The notes: generated by a model from the sequence alone, not told the origin. 9,496 bases of DNA from Sedimentisphaerales bacterium (GCA_016932145.1 JAFGDI010000020.1:1-9496), one strand, 5' to 3'; positions 1-6,041 are shown, numbered from the stretch's first letter. Program-made: numbers and translations.

Positions 1-1236
1 GATCATAAAGGCAATACTTCCGGCCCGGTCTCATATTGGCATATACCCCAGGAGCGAAACTACAACGGCTCATATCAGCAGGCACGCCAGCAAGTCAGAG
101 ATACACTCACACACGCCGTCCAAATACGCATGGTCAGCGATGTACCTCTGGGCAGCTTCCTCTCCGGCGGTACTGACTCAACTATCATCACCGGCATAAT
201 GGCCGAGGCCTCTCACCAGCCGATCAAAACCTGCGCTATCGGCTTTGAAGAAAAAAAATATAACGAACTGCCTTTCAGCCGCATTGCCGCAAATGCTTTC
301 AACTGCGACCATATCGAACATATTGTCCAGCCGCAATGCCGGGAGACTATCGCACAACTGCTGGAATATTACGATGAGCCTTTTGCCGATGCCTCCGCTT
401 TGCCTACATTTCATCTTTGCCGACTTACCCGACAGAGGGTTACTGTCGCTCTCAGCGGCGACGGCGGCGATGAAGCTTTCGGCGGTTATCGCAGGCATAA
501 GGCCATAAGGCTTGCCGCTACTATTGGCCGTAGTATGATATTACGCAAGTTTTTGCACCTTGGTCAGAAAATGGGTATTTCCGCAGATGAACATCACAGC
601 CGCTTGAGCTATCTCAGCCGGTTTCTCTCTTATGCCGGTCTTCCAGATTGGCAATGCTATACCTCCTGGCTGGGCGTATTCGATCGGGATTTTATCAGCC
701 AGATCGCCCCGAACCTAACCTTAACCGATGATTGCACTCGCCTGGCCCAAGACCTCTTTGCCCAACATAAAAAACCAGCCCAGGCTGCTATTCTGCTCGA
801 CAACCTGCACTATCTCCCCGGCGACCTGAACACCAAAACCGACATCGCCAGTATGGCACACAGCCTCGAAGTTCGCTGCCCATTTCAAGATCATAAGCTC
901 ATCGAACTGGCCAGTACCCTGCCGGTCAACTGGCTCATCGCCGGCAATAACGGCAAAAAAATACTACGAGACGCTTTCTCGGACATATTACCCAACCCCA
1001 TCCGCCGTCGCCCGAAAATGGGCTTTGCCCTGCCCACCGGCCAATGGTTCCGTAAAGAACTACGCGACATGTTCTGCGACAAAGTCTTAAACGGCTCAAT
1101 GATAACAGGCAGTATAATAAGCAAACCAGCCGCCGAAAAATTACTCCAGCATAACAACCAGAACCAAAAAGACAACGGCAAACAACTCTGGACCTTACTC
1201 ATGCTCCAACTCTGGGCCGATAGATGGGCTAAATAA
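1..1236 (+). CDS. Asparagine synthase (glutamine-hydrolysing) family amidotransferase, 5'-truncated by window
   Basis: The frame is open from base 1, so this is the C-terminal 411 codons of a longer gene; the ATG at 130 is internal. The synthetase domain is recognisable. The ATP-pyrophosphatase loop SGGTDS is at visible residues 55-60, and a second nucleotide-binding segment, LSGDGGDEAFGGY, starts at base 451. EVRCPFQDH and RPKMGFALP occur towards the C-terminus, as usual in AsnB proteins. The family hydrolyses glutamine in an N-terminal Ntn domain and passes ammonia to an adenylated carboxylate, aspartate in the classical enzyme. About 200 residues including that domain and its catalytic Cys must lie upstream. 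Many bacteria with PEP-CTERM/exosortase systems carry such paralogues in exopolysaccharide clusters, so a role in modifying a surface glycan is possible. That is inference: the rest of the cluster is not visible. Family assignment is firm, substrate is open. Confidence 0.93.
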   Translation, partial: DHKGNTSGPVSYWHIPQERNYNGSYQQARQQVRDTLTHAVQIRMVSDVPLGSFLSGGTDSTIITGIMAEASHQPIKTCAIGFEEKKYNELPFSRIAANAFNCDHIEHIVQPQCRETIAQLLEYYDEPFADASALPTFHLCRLTRQRVTVALSGDGGDEAFGGYRRHKAIRLAATIGRSMILRKFLHLGQKMGISADEHHSRLSYLSRFLSYAGLPDWQCYTSWLGVFDRDFISQIAPNLTLTDDCTRLAQDLFAQHKKPAQAAILLDNLHYLPGDLNTKTDIASMAHSLEVRCPFQDHKLIELASTLPVNWLIAGNNGKKILRDAFSDILPNPIRRRPKMGFALPTGQWFRKELRDMFCDKVLNGSMITGSIISKPAAEKLLQHNNQNQKDNGKQLWTLLMLQLWADRWAK

Positions 1237-1249
1237 TCCCTATCGGGTA
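1236..1249. promoter_or_regulatory. Operator-like palindrome 1 (ATCCCTATCGGGTA)
   Basis: This is an imperfect version of the TACCC-N4-GGGTA palindrome found twice more before the hipB-like gene. It overlaps the last base of the amidotransferase stop codon. The right half, GGGTATAAAAT, is identical to that of palindrome 2. Its centre lies 74 bp upstream of the centre of palindrome 2. It is probably the distal binding site of the HipB-like regulator, because Xre/HipB proteins bind short palindromes as dimers. The binding itself is inferred. Confidence 0.5.
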
Positions 1250-1309
1250 TAAAATATGCCATTTTTGCCCCCTGCTGTTTGTATAAGCCAAATATAATCA
1301 TCAATATAA

Positions 1310-1323
1310 TACCCTAAAGGGTA
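1310..1323. promoter_or_regulatory. Operator-like palindrome 2 (TACCCTAAAGGGTA)
   Basis: The arms TACCC and GGGTA are perfect, separated by TAAA. This is the best copy of the three. A TATAAT hexamer (1305-1310) ends on its first base and TATAAA (1322-1327) overlaps its last bases, so a bound protein would cover either possible -10 element. No convincing -35 box stands at the right distance from either hexamer, so I do not name a promoter. The E. coli HipB operator has a comparable design (TATCC-N8-GGATA), which supports autoregulation of the downstream operon by analogy. Confidence 0.6.
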
Positions 1324-1382
1324 TAAAATGCTTTATTTTTTCGGATTAATAGCCGATAATGGTGATATAAAAGGCTTATTTA

Positions 1383-1396
1383 TACCCTAAAGGGGC
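1383..1396. promoter_or_regulatory. Operator-like palindrome 3 overlapping the hipB-like ribosome binding site
   Basis: TACCCTAAAGGGGC keeps the full left arm and the GGG of the right arm. The bases before it (TTTATACCC) mirror the GGGTATAAA of palindrome 2. The AAAGGGG of the right half is also the Shine-Dalgarno sequence of the regulator gene, five bases before the ATG at 1401. Occupancy would therefore block transcription close to the start codon. Its centre lies 73 bp from that of palindrome 2. Confidence 0.55.
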
Positions 1397-1400
1397 TATT

Positions 1401-1595
1401 ATGAACTTTGTAAACGAGATAAAACGGATGCGTAAAGATGCTGGTCTTACCCAGGCTCAGGTAGCAGAGCGTGCCGGGGTTGGCTTGCGGTTTGTTCGGG
1501 AACTGGAACAGGGAAAACCAACAGTCCGGCTTGATAAAGTTAATCAGGTGCTTGGCCTGCTTGGTTGCGAGCTTACTATAAGGCGTAAATCATAA
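1401..1595 (+). CDS. hipB: HipB-like Xre-family antitoxin/repressor
   Basis: A 64-residue protein that is almost entirely one Cro/C1-type helix-turn-helix domain. The segment around residues 15-40 (AGLTQAQVAERAGV, then FVRELEQGKPTVRL) is the typical Xre recognition unit. LDKVNQVLGLLGCEL follows, as in HipB and Y4mF-type regulators. It ends at RRKS, without the long C-terminal tail of some HipB proteins. The start is supported by AGGGG five bases upstream. Its stop (TAA 1593-1595) overlaps the next gene's ATG by one base, so the two are translationally coupled. In Hip systems this protein binds operator palindromes and the toxin complex, repressing its own operon. The three palindromes upstream fit that. 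The family call is firm; the gene symbol follows from operon context. Confidence 0.87.
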   Translation: MNFVNEIKRMRKDAGLTQAQVAERAGVGLRFVRELEQGKPTVRLDKVNQVLGLLGCELTIRRKS

Positions 1596-1921
1596 TGCGT
1601 AGCGTAAAGGTTTATTATCGCAGGCAATATGCCGGGCTACTCAGGGAAAATGATAATGGACATTACAGTTTCACCTATGACCCTGATTACCTGCATCACG
1701 GCCCGGCAATATCTCTTACCTTACCGCTTCAGACAGAAAGTTTTGACTCGGAAGTCATATTCCCGTTTTTTGCCGGACTGGTTCCAGAAGGCTGGTATTT
1801 ACACATCGCCGCCGCAACTATCAAGGTTGACGAACATGACACTTTTGGTTTGCTAATGAAAACCTGTGGCGATTGCATTGGGGCGATCAGCCTGAAAGGG
1901 GGCGATAATGAGCAAGAATAA
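1595..1921 (+). CDS. hipS: HipS-like protein (stand-alone HipA N-terminal subdomain), probable antitoxin
   Basis: A 108-residue protein matching only the N-terminal subdomain of HipA kinases (Couple_hipA type). Visible traits are VYYRRQYAGLLREN near the start, the ISLTLPL strand (39-45), and FFAGLVPEGW (58-67), a hallmark of this domain. A short GDCIGAISL strand lies near the end. There are no kinase residues. In the E. coli O127 HipBST system this separate domain, HipS, is the actual antitoxin and inhibits the HipT kinase, with a Trp near the toxin active site. Trp67 here is in a comparable place. It begins in a TAATG overlap with the hipB-like gene and overlaps the kinase gene by 14 bases in another frame. 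Size and order fit hipS. Inhibitory function is inferred from family and context. Confidence 0.82.
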   Translation: MRSVKVYYRRQYAGLLRENDNGHYSFTYDPDYLHHGPAISLTLPLQTESFDSEVIFPFFAGLVPEGWYLHIAAATIKVDEHDTFGLLMKTCGDCIGAISLKGGDNEQE

Positions 1922-2795
1922 CTACACCACCAAACAACTGCGGGCATTGTTTGGCAAACCAATTTTACCGGCAATATCTCTGAGCCTGAACCAGATAGCG
2001 ATGGAAGCCCAAAAACTCGCTGGCAAGCTAAGCATTTCCGGTATTCAGCCCAAACTTTCTATGCGGCTGGAAAATGACACCTTGCAAGTTGTTGCCACTG
2101 ATGGCCAGTTCATTCTGAAGCCACAAACGCAGTTATTTGAAGAACTGCCACAAAATGAATTCCTTTGTATGCAAATGGGTAGGCGATTTGGCCTGAACAC
2201 TGCCGAATCTATCTTGCTGGAATTGTCAGATGGTACACCAGCATATCTGGTCAAGCGATTTGACAGGTTCAAGAAAGGTACCCACATGGAAAAGCTGGCC
2301 TGCGAAGATATGCAGCAGATACTGGGTGGGCCAGATAAATACGCCGGCAGTTACGAACAGATCGGCAGAATAATCAAGAAACATTGCACTTTTGCACCGT
2401 TGGAATTACAGCGATATTTCGAAACGATAGTTTTCAATTTTGCCATCGGTAACGGCGATGCCCATCGTAAGAATTTTTCACTTCTGACCAGCGAAAAAGG
2501 TATCGTTGCCCTCAGCCCGGCATATGATCTGGTATCTTCCAGACTGGCCATTCCAGAAGAAGACGGCGAAACGGCACTAACCATTAGCGGCAAGAAAGAT
2601 CGCATAAATAAAAATGACCTTATGCGACTGGCTCATACAATCGGAGTTGATGCAAACTATGCTGAAAAGAAAATCCGCGAGCTATTTGAACTGCGGGGCG
2701 ATCTGATAAAAATGATAACAGAATCGCAATTATCGCCAGGATTGCAGCAGCAACTAACAGAGATAATTAACCAACGACTTGACCGTCTGCCCTGA
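1908..2795 (+). CDS. hipT: HipT/HipA-family serine/threonine kinase toxin with SIS autophosphorylation motif
   Basis: A 295-residue HipA-like kinase lacking the N-terminal subdomain, which the preceding gene supplies. Residues 41-51 are LSISGIQPKLS, the Gly-rich ATP-site loop. It contains the S-I-S pair (Ser42, Ser44) that corresponds to the double-serine autophosphorylation motif of HipT. A probable ATP-binding Lys is in FILKP (Lys71). The catalytic loop GNGDAHRKNFSLL has Asp184, and LSPAYDL provides the metal-binding Asp207. The 23-residue gap between these Asp residues equals that of E. coli HipA (309/332). HipA kinases stop growth by phosphorylating aminoacyl-tRNA synthetases (GltX for HipA, TrpS for HipT); the target here is unknown. 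The start is fixed by a strong AAAGGGGG five bases before the ATG, inside the hipS-like gene. All catalytic residues appear intact, so the toxin is probably active. Confidence 0.9.
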   Translation: MSKNNYTTKQLRALFGKPILPAISLSLNQIAMEAQKLAGKLSISGIQPKLSMRLENDTLQVVATDGQFILKPQTQLFEELPQNEFLCMQMGRRFGLNTAESILLELSDGTPAYLVKRFDRFKKGTHMEKLACEDMQQILGGPDKYAGSYEQIGRIIKKHCTFAPLELQRYFETIVFNFAIGNGDAHRKNFSLLTSEKGIVALSPAYDLVSSRLAIPEEDGETALTISGKKDRINKNDLMRLAHTIGVDANYAEKKIRELFELRGDLIKMITESQLSPGLQQQLTEIINQRLDRLP

Positions 2796-2832
2796 CAACA
2801 AGCTGAGCTGCCCAAAGTATTCCGCAGCCCTA

Positions 2833-3030
2833 CTATACCTCCTGAGAATATTGCCGCTCATCGGGTACTGCCCTGGCTGTCAACGCACGATATATACTCC
2901 AGCCCAGACCGCCTGCCAATATTACCACCACTATAATCAAAGTCATCAATGACGAAAAAGACAATCCGCCTGACCCGTCACTGCTCAAGGCACCATCGAC
3001 CGCCTGAGCCAACATTATCATCTCTGCCAT
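2833..3030 (-). CDS. MetS-like small subunit of an NSS amino-acid transporter
   Basis: A 65-residue protein with one membrane helix, roughly residues 26-50 (starting SSLMTLIIVVV and ending GWSIYRAL). The helix resembles the small subunits encoded after bacterial NSS transporters, known as MetS in Corynebacterium, where it is needed with MetP for methionine/alanine uptake. MetS-type proteins are usually shorter; this one has an extra Ser/Gly-rich N-terminal stretch (residues 1-25) and a charged tail (DERQYSQEV). The ATG at 3030 is chosen over an in-frame GTG at 3045 because a strong GAGGTGG lies 6 bases before the ATG and the GTG is part of that site. It follows the transporter stop by one base, so the pair is co-translated. 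It converges on the kinase gene across 37 bp with no clear terminator. The role is inferred from size, helix and context. Confidence 0.75.
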   Translation of the reverse strand: MAEMIMLAQAVDGALSSDGSGGLSFSSLMTLIIVVVILAGGLGWSIYRALTARAVPDERQYSQEV

Positions 3031-3031
3031 T

Positions 3032-4567
3032 TTAATCCACCTCACTTATATTCTGCAACCTGCTATTGGGCCATAGCGCCAAAACCACCGCCAGCAAAAT
3101 AGCTATCGCATTCATCGACAAACCAAATATGTCCCGGCCGATCAAATGCCCGTCCTTATCGATTATAAATCCTTTTCCGGATGTAATTTTATCATACAAT
3201 CCCCAGATGATAAGTGCTATCAATATCAGAGGCAAGACATACTTTATCATAACCTGCCACCAATTACCCAACTGCCAGTCGCTTCGCTGATTGGCATGGT
3301 CTCGCAACAACCCCAGATCACACAGCCAGCCCAAAGCCACACACTCTGCCAATACCACAAAGGTTATACCAAACTCGCCCTCATTTATAAATGAATCGAT
3401 CATGTCAAACCAGCTCAACCCGCCCTCTGTTACATAGATCAAGCCCAGACCACAACCAACCACTGACATTACCGCCAATACCTTCACTCGCGACCAGCCC
3501 GTTTTATCGATCAGACTGCCCAGAGCCGCTTCCGTCAGCGAAAATGCTGAATCCAGACCAAGAATAAACAGGGTCAGAAAAAATACCACCGAGAAAAATA
3601 CCGGGGCCGGCATATTCGCCAATGCCTCAGGAAAGGCCACAAACGCCAAACCTATACTACGGGCACTATCAAGCACATTTGTCACCTCTATACCCTGCTG
3701 AAACGCAAATGCCCCCATCGTCGCAAACACCGTCAGACCGGCGACAAAACTCGTACCCAGATCCGCCAGACCGATCATCAATGCATTATTGTTAATATCG
3801 CCCTTGCGATCCAGATAACTAGCATAGGTTATCATTACTCCAAATCCGATCGACATCGAAAAACTTACATGACCAAACGCCGCTCGCCAGATATTCACAT
3901 CTGCCAGACATGACCAGTTCGGCTTCAAAAAATAATCTACTCCTACTATCGAACCTTCCATACTCAGACTGCGGAACAATAAAAGAAATAACATCAACCA
4001 CGGGATCGGAACTATAAATAGCACCAGCTTACCCACAAACCGTATGCCTCGATAGGTACTCATAAACATGAAAAACCAGACCCCGATCAATGACCACACG
4101 ATCGGCATACGAAAACTGCCAAAAGAAAACTTGTCATTAGTTCCCAGATAATCCTTAAAAAAAGCATCAGACGCATGTGCCTTCCAGGGCAGCTCCGAAC
4201 CGGTAAATAAACACCCCAGACTATCTACCAGATAATTCAGACACCAGGCCAAAACCACCGCATAATAACATACTATTATAAAACTCGATACGATCGCCCA
4301 CCAGCCGATAAACTCCAGCTTCTTATTAAGCCTGCCAAAGGCAAACGGAGCCGAACGCTGGGTATAATGACCCAAAGAAAACTCCAGGATCAACAGCGGT
4401 ATGCCTATCGACAGCATAGCAATAAAATACGGCAGCAAAAAAGCACCTCCGCCATTGGCATATGTCTCATACGGAAACCGCCAGACATTACCCAAACCAA
4501 CCGCTGACCCAATCGCCGCCAACACAAAACCGGCACGCGAGCCCCAATTCTCTCGTATTTCTTTCAT
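3032..4567 (-). CDS. Neurotransmitter:sodium symporter (NSS/SLC6) family amino-acid transporter
   Basis: A 511-residue polytopic membrane protein. The family signature of helix 1 is clear: AAIGSAVGLGNVWRFP at residues 17-32, where the unwound GLGN segment contributes to Na+ and substrate sites. It is followed by NGGGAFLLPYF and a second helix. SIGFGVMITYASY in the middle is the unwound helix 6 region. About 11-12 hydrophobic segments can be counted, which is normal for the family. These proteins import amino acids with Na+ across the inner membrane. The MetS-like small protein after it suggests the MetP-type branch (methionine or alanine), but the substrate cannot be read from sequence. The ATG has GGAG six bases upstream (4574-4577), and a sigma-70 promoter lies just before it. 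Start and family are firm. Confidence 0.93.
   Translation of the reverse strand: MKEIRENWGSRAGFVLAAIGSAVGLGNVWRFPYETYANGGGAFLLPYFIAMLSIGIPLLILEFSLGHYTQRSAPFAFGRLNKKLEFIGWWAIVSSFIIVCYYAVVLAWCLNYLVDSLGCLFTGSELPWKAHASDAFFKDYLGTNDKFSFGSFRMPIVWSLIGVWFFMFMSTYRGIRFVGKLVLFIVPIPWLMLFLLLFRSLSMEGSIVGVDYFLKPNWSCLADVNIWRAAFGHVSFSMSIGFGVMITYASYLDRKGDINNNALMIGLADLGTSFVAGLTVFATMGAFAFQQGIEVTNVLDSARSIGLAFVAFPEALANMPAPVFFSVVFFLTLFILGLDSAFSLTEAALGSLIDKTGWSRVKVLAVMSVVGCGLGLIYVTEGGLSWFDMIDSFINEGEFGITFVVLAECVALGWLCDLGLLRDHANQRSDWQLGNWWQVMIKYVLPLILIALIIWGLYDKITSGKGFIIDKDGHLIGRDIFGLSMNAIAILLAVVLALWPNSRLQNISEVD
3037..3043 (-). promoter_or_regulatory. Ribosome binding site GAGGTGG that fixes the small-subunit start
   Basis: Read on the minus strand, GAGGTGG lies inside the last codons of the transporter gene (SEVD) and 6 bases before the ATG at 3030. 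It rules out the upstream in-frame GTG (3045) as the start and shows that the small subunit is translated as a coupled downstream cistron. Confidence 0.75.
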
Positions 4568-4614
4568 GTTTCACTCCATCTGGACAGTAAGTGTCTTTTA
4601 TGCAACCAATCCAG

Positions 4615-4643
4615 AATATAGATTATCAGCTCTCCTATTTCAA
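4615..4643 (-). promoter_or_regulatory. Sigma-70 promoter of the NSS transporter operon
   Basis: On the minus strand TTGAAA (4643-4638) is separated by exactly 17 bases from TATATT (4620-4615). Each hexamer matches five of six consensus bases. Transcription would start near 4608 and give a leader of about 40 bases. The -35 box begins 7 bases from the target duplication of the neighbouring MITE, so sequence immediately upstream of the promoter was replaced by the insertion. Confidence 0.65.
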
Positions 4644-4649
4644 GACCAA

Positions 4650-4657
4650 AAAATTCT
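4650..4657. repeat. Left target-site duplication AAAATTCT
   Basis: This 8-bp sequence abuts the GTAAC end of the MITE and is repeated exactly, in direct orientation, after its right end. Read as an inverted repeat only 6 of 8 bases would match, so it is a duplication of the target and not part of the terminal repeat. Confidence 0.72.
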
Positions 4658-4888
4658 GTAACCGTTCACACGGTTTTCTTTTCTGGGAACGCCGAGCCCC
4701 AGCTCGGCTATTATCAGGCAAAAATAACAGATTGCCCGATACCCAGATAGAGGATTATATTTACTGTTACAATATTCAACTCAAACCGTTTTTTTGCTTA
4801 TAATGCGTTTCGTTTGCCGAGTCCCGAATTGTCAGGTTTTCGGGCTTTGCCCTCAACTGTCGGCGTTCCCAGGGATGTGAACAGTTAC
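4658..4888. mobile_element. Non-autonomous transposable element (MITE) with IS66-type ends
   Basis: This is a 231-bp non-coding element. The left end is GTAACCGTTCACA (4658-4670) and the right end, on the other strand, is GTAACTGTTCACA (4888-4876): 12 of 13 bases match. Both ends carry a further inner inverted repeat, CTGGGAACGCCGA (4683-4695 and 4861-4873). Immediately outside both ends is the same 8-bp sequence AAAATTCT. Ends beginning GTAA plus 8-bp target duplications are the known signature of IS66-family insertions. No credible reading frame lies inside, so it would need a transposase in trans. Internal structure includes a GCCGAGC-CCCA-GCTCGGC hairpin (4691-4708) and a looser fold around 4816-4864. 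The family assignment rests on the termini only. With its flanks it fills most of the gap between the transporter and the PEP-CTERM gene. Confidence 0.75.
4691..4708. repeat. Perfect 7-bp GC-rich hairpin inside the MITE
   Basis: GCCGAGC and GCTCGGC flank the loop CCCA. It overlaps the end of the inner inverted repeat CTGGGAACGCCGA and is much richer in G+C than the surrounding intergenic DNA. No run of T follows on either strand, so it is not a typical terminator. Confidence 0.6.
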
Positions 4889-4896
4889 AAAATTCT
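4889..4896. repeat. Right target-site duplication AAAATTCT
   Basis: An exact copy of the 8 bp at 4650-4657, directly after the GTTAC right end of the MITE. It touches the U-tract of the PEP-CTERM gene terminator, so the element inserted just beyond the transcript end. Confidence 0.72.
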
Positions 4897-4941
4897 TTAA
4901 AAGAAAAAGGCCCATCTGCTTTATAATCGCAAATGAGCCTT
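4897..4941 (-). terminator. Rho-independent terminator of the PEP-CTERM gene
   Basis: On the minus strand AAGGCTCATTTGC (4941-4929) pairs with GCAGATGGGCCTT (4919-4907) as a 13-bp stem with two G-U pairs and a 9-base loop. It is followed by TTTTCTTTTAA. It begins 36 bases after the stop codon of the PEP-CTERM gene. A 14-bp palindrome, TATTTAGCTAAATA (4956-4969), lies between stop and terminator and has no assigned role. Confidence 0.85.
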
Positions 4942-4977
4942 ATCATTAACTATAATATTTAGCTAAATACCTGCCGT

Positions 4978-5901
4978 TCAGCGACGACGACGCATTGCCA
5001 ATAATGAACCAACACCCAATATTGCCATTGTTGCCGGCTCAGGTACAACAAAATTGCTGGGATTCAACGCTTCATCAGAAAACGCAACCTCATCAACCAG
5101 ACCGCGGAACCTGTCAACATGAGCTTCACCAGGATTGTCGTTAACATTATTGTACATACCGCGCGATACTGTCCAGGCATAACTATCACCGTTAACATCT
5201 GTATCATACGCCAAACTGGTATCAGTGCTTGTACCTGCCATATCCAGTGTATTCACCAGTTGCTTATCCAGATACAAACTAAGGGTAGTACCATCGCTGG
5301 TAGCCGCCATGTGATGCCATACACCTGCGGTCATACCGGCTTCATAAGTCAGGTTATGATTAACGCCACCCAGATCAGTATATTGAATGGCGATCACTCC
5401 ATTAGGCCGCAGACCAAAATACAACGGGGCCAGTGCCAAATCATCGGCAAATAGACCGTAACCATCACGACCAATTATGGTATTGTTCCATGTATCAAAT
5501 GTTGAAGCCTTAAATACAGTTTCAATAGTCCAGGCACTTGGTGTCCATGTCTCTAGATCAATACCTGTTGGATTACTGCCACTTGAGTTTGTTCCTGCTG
5601 CCGGGTAGTTATTATGCCAGTTACCTGTAGTATTATTGTCGTATGGCCCCATGCTCATGTCACCCAGAACACTGTCAGACTGGAAACTCATCCAGGTCGG
5701 ATCCCAGGCTGTCAGATGATTACCATTACCCGACAGGTCGGTTGAACCAAGAACAAAAGTATCACTCAATCCTGAACCACCTACAAATCCGCCACTTACA
5801 GCATAATCGTCAGCAAAATCCCAATGTGCCACTGTCGCAGCACCAGCCATCGTCGTTAACATCGACAATGAACATAAAATACCAAAAAATTGTCTCTTCA
5901 T
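4978..5901 (-). CDS. Secreted LamG-like (jelly-roll) PEP-CTERM protein
   Basis: A 307-residue protein. Residues 1-21 form a signal peptide (MKRQFF, then a hydrophobic stretch, cleavage probably after MAGA). The mature part starts VAHWDF, a common opening of LamG-type surface proteins. The middle has the concanavalin-like pattern WTIETVFKAS, then GVWHHMAATSDGTTLSLYLDKQ. The C-terminus is a textbook PEP-CTERM signal: VPEP at 286-289, a hydrophobic helix, then RRRR at 304-307. Such signals are cut by an exosortase in the inner membrane on the way to the surface or extracellular matrix. The sorted protein usually cooperates with exopolysaccharide; its ligand is unknown. The ATG at 5901 is preferred over an in-frame TTG at 5916 because GGAG (5911-5914) overlaps the TTG and lies 9 bases before the ATG. 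No exosortase gene is visible. Confidence 0.92.
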   Translation of the reverse strand: MKRQFFGILCSLSMLTTMAGAATVAHWDFADDYAVSGGFVGGSGLSDTFVLGSTDLSGNGNHLTAWDPTWMSFQSDSVLGDMSMGPYDNNTTGNWHNNYPAAGTNSSGSNPTGIDLETWTPSAWTIETVFKASTFDTWNNTIIGRDGYGLFADDLALAPLYFGLRPNGVIAIQYTDLGGVNHNLTYEAGMTAGVWHHMAATSDGTTLSLYLDKQLVNTLDMAGTSTDTSLAYDTDVNGDSYAWTVSRGMYNNVNDNPGEAHVDRFRGLVDEVAFSDEALNPSNFVVPEPATMAILGVGSLLAMRRRR

Positions 5902-5947
5902 TTTTGTTTTCTCCAAAAAAAACCAAACCTATATTGAAAACCAAACT

Positions 5948-5984
5948 CCTGATTATGCCGGGATACCCACCCGGCATAACCAGG
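5948..5984. promoter_or_regulatory. Strong stem-loop upstream of the PEP-CTERM gene (leader hairpin or + strand terminator)
   Basis: CCTGATTATGCCGGG (5948-5962) and CCCGGCATAACCAGG (5970-5984) pair over 15 bp with a single mismatch, around a 7-base loop. It lies 46 bases upstream of the PEP-CTERM start codon, so it would be in that gene's mRNA leader. On the plus strand it is followed by TTTTTA, which looks like an intrinsic terminator, but no plus-strand gene ends here. On the minus strand the following AGTTTGGTTTTC is a poor U-tract. It may also protect mRNA or stop read-through from the glycosyltransferase gene. The structure is certain; the function is not. Confidence 0.6.
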
Positions 5985-6041
5985 TTTTTACTCAGATCCA
6001 GTGGCTGACAATTCTGTCGCGGGTCCTTGTCACCAATATCA

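Noticed and set aside
178..498. Minus-strand frame inside the amidotransferase gene
   Set aside because: It lies opposite conserved synthetase motifs and has no ribosome site or recognisable sequence.
1236..1260. Terminator for the amidotransferase gene
   Set aside because: The CCC-TATC-GGG stem is only 3-4 bp with no U-tract, and it belongs to the palindrome series of the next operon.
1595..2795. A single hipA gene broken by a frameshift into two frames
   Set aside because: The kinase frame has its own ATG with a strong ribosome site 5 bases upstream, both proteins are complete for their domains, and a separate HipS plus HipT is a known family architecture.
2796..2832. Bidirectional terminator between the convergent kinase and small-subunit genes
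   Set aside because: Only stems of about 4 bp (GCTG/CAGC) can be formed and no T-run is present.
3031..3045. GTG at 3045 as the start of the small subunit
   Set aside because: The GTG is part of the GAGGTGG ribosome site that serves the ATG at 3030, and it has no site of its own.
4591..4803. 70-codon plus-strand frame spanning the MITE border
   Set aside because: It runs from the transporter promoter across the insertion junction, with no ribosome site and no protein-like composition.
4775..4804. Outward promoter within the MITE (TTCAAC, 18 bases, TATAAT on +)
   Set aside because: The -10 is perfect but the -35 matches only three of six bases, and transcripts would run antisense into the PEP-CTERM gene. 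The evidence is too thin.
5902..5916. TTG at 5916 as the start of the PEP-CTERM protein
   Set aside because: The TTG overlaps the GGAG ribosome site, and the ATG at 5901 gives a standard signal peptide (MKRQFF).
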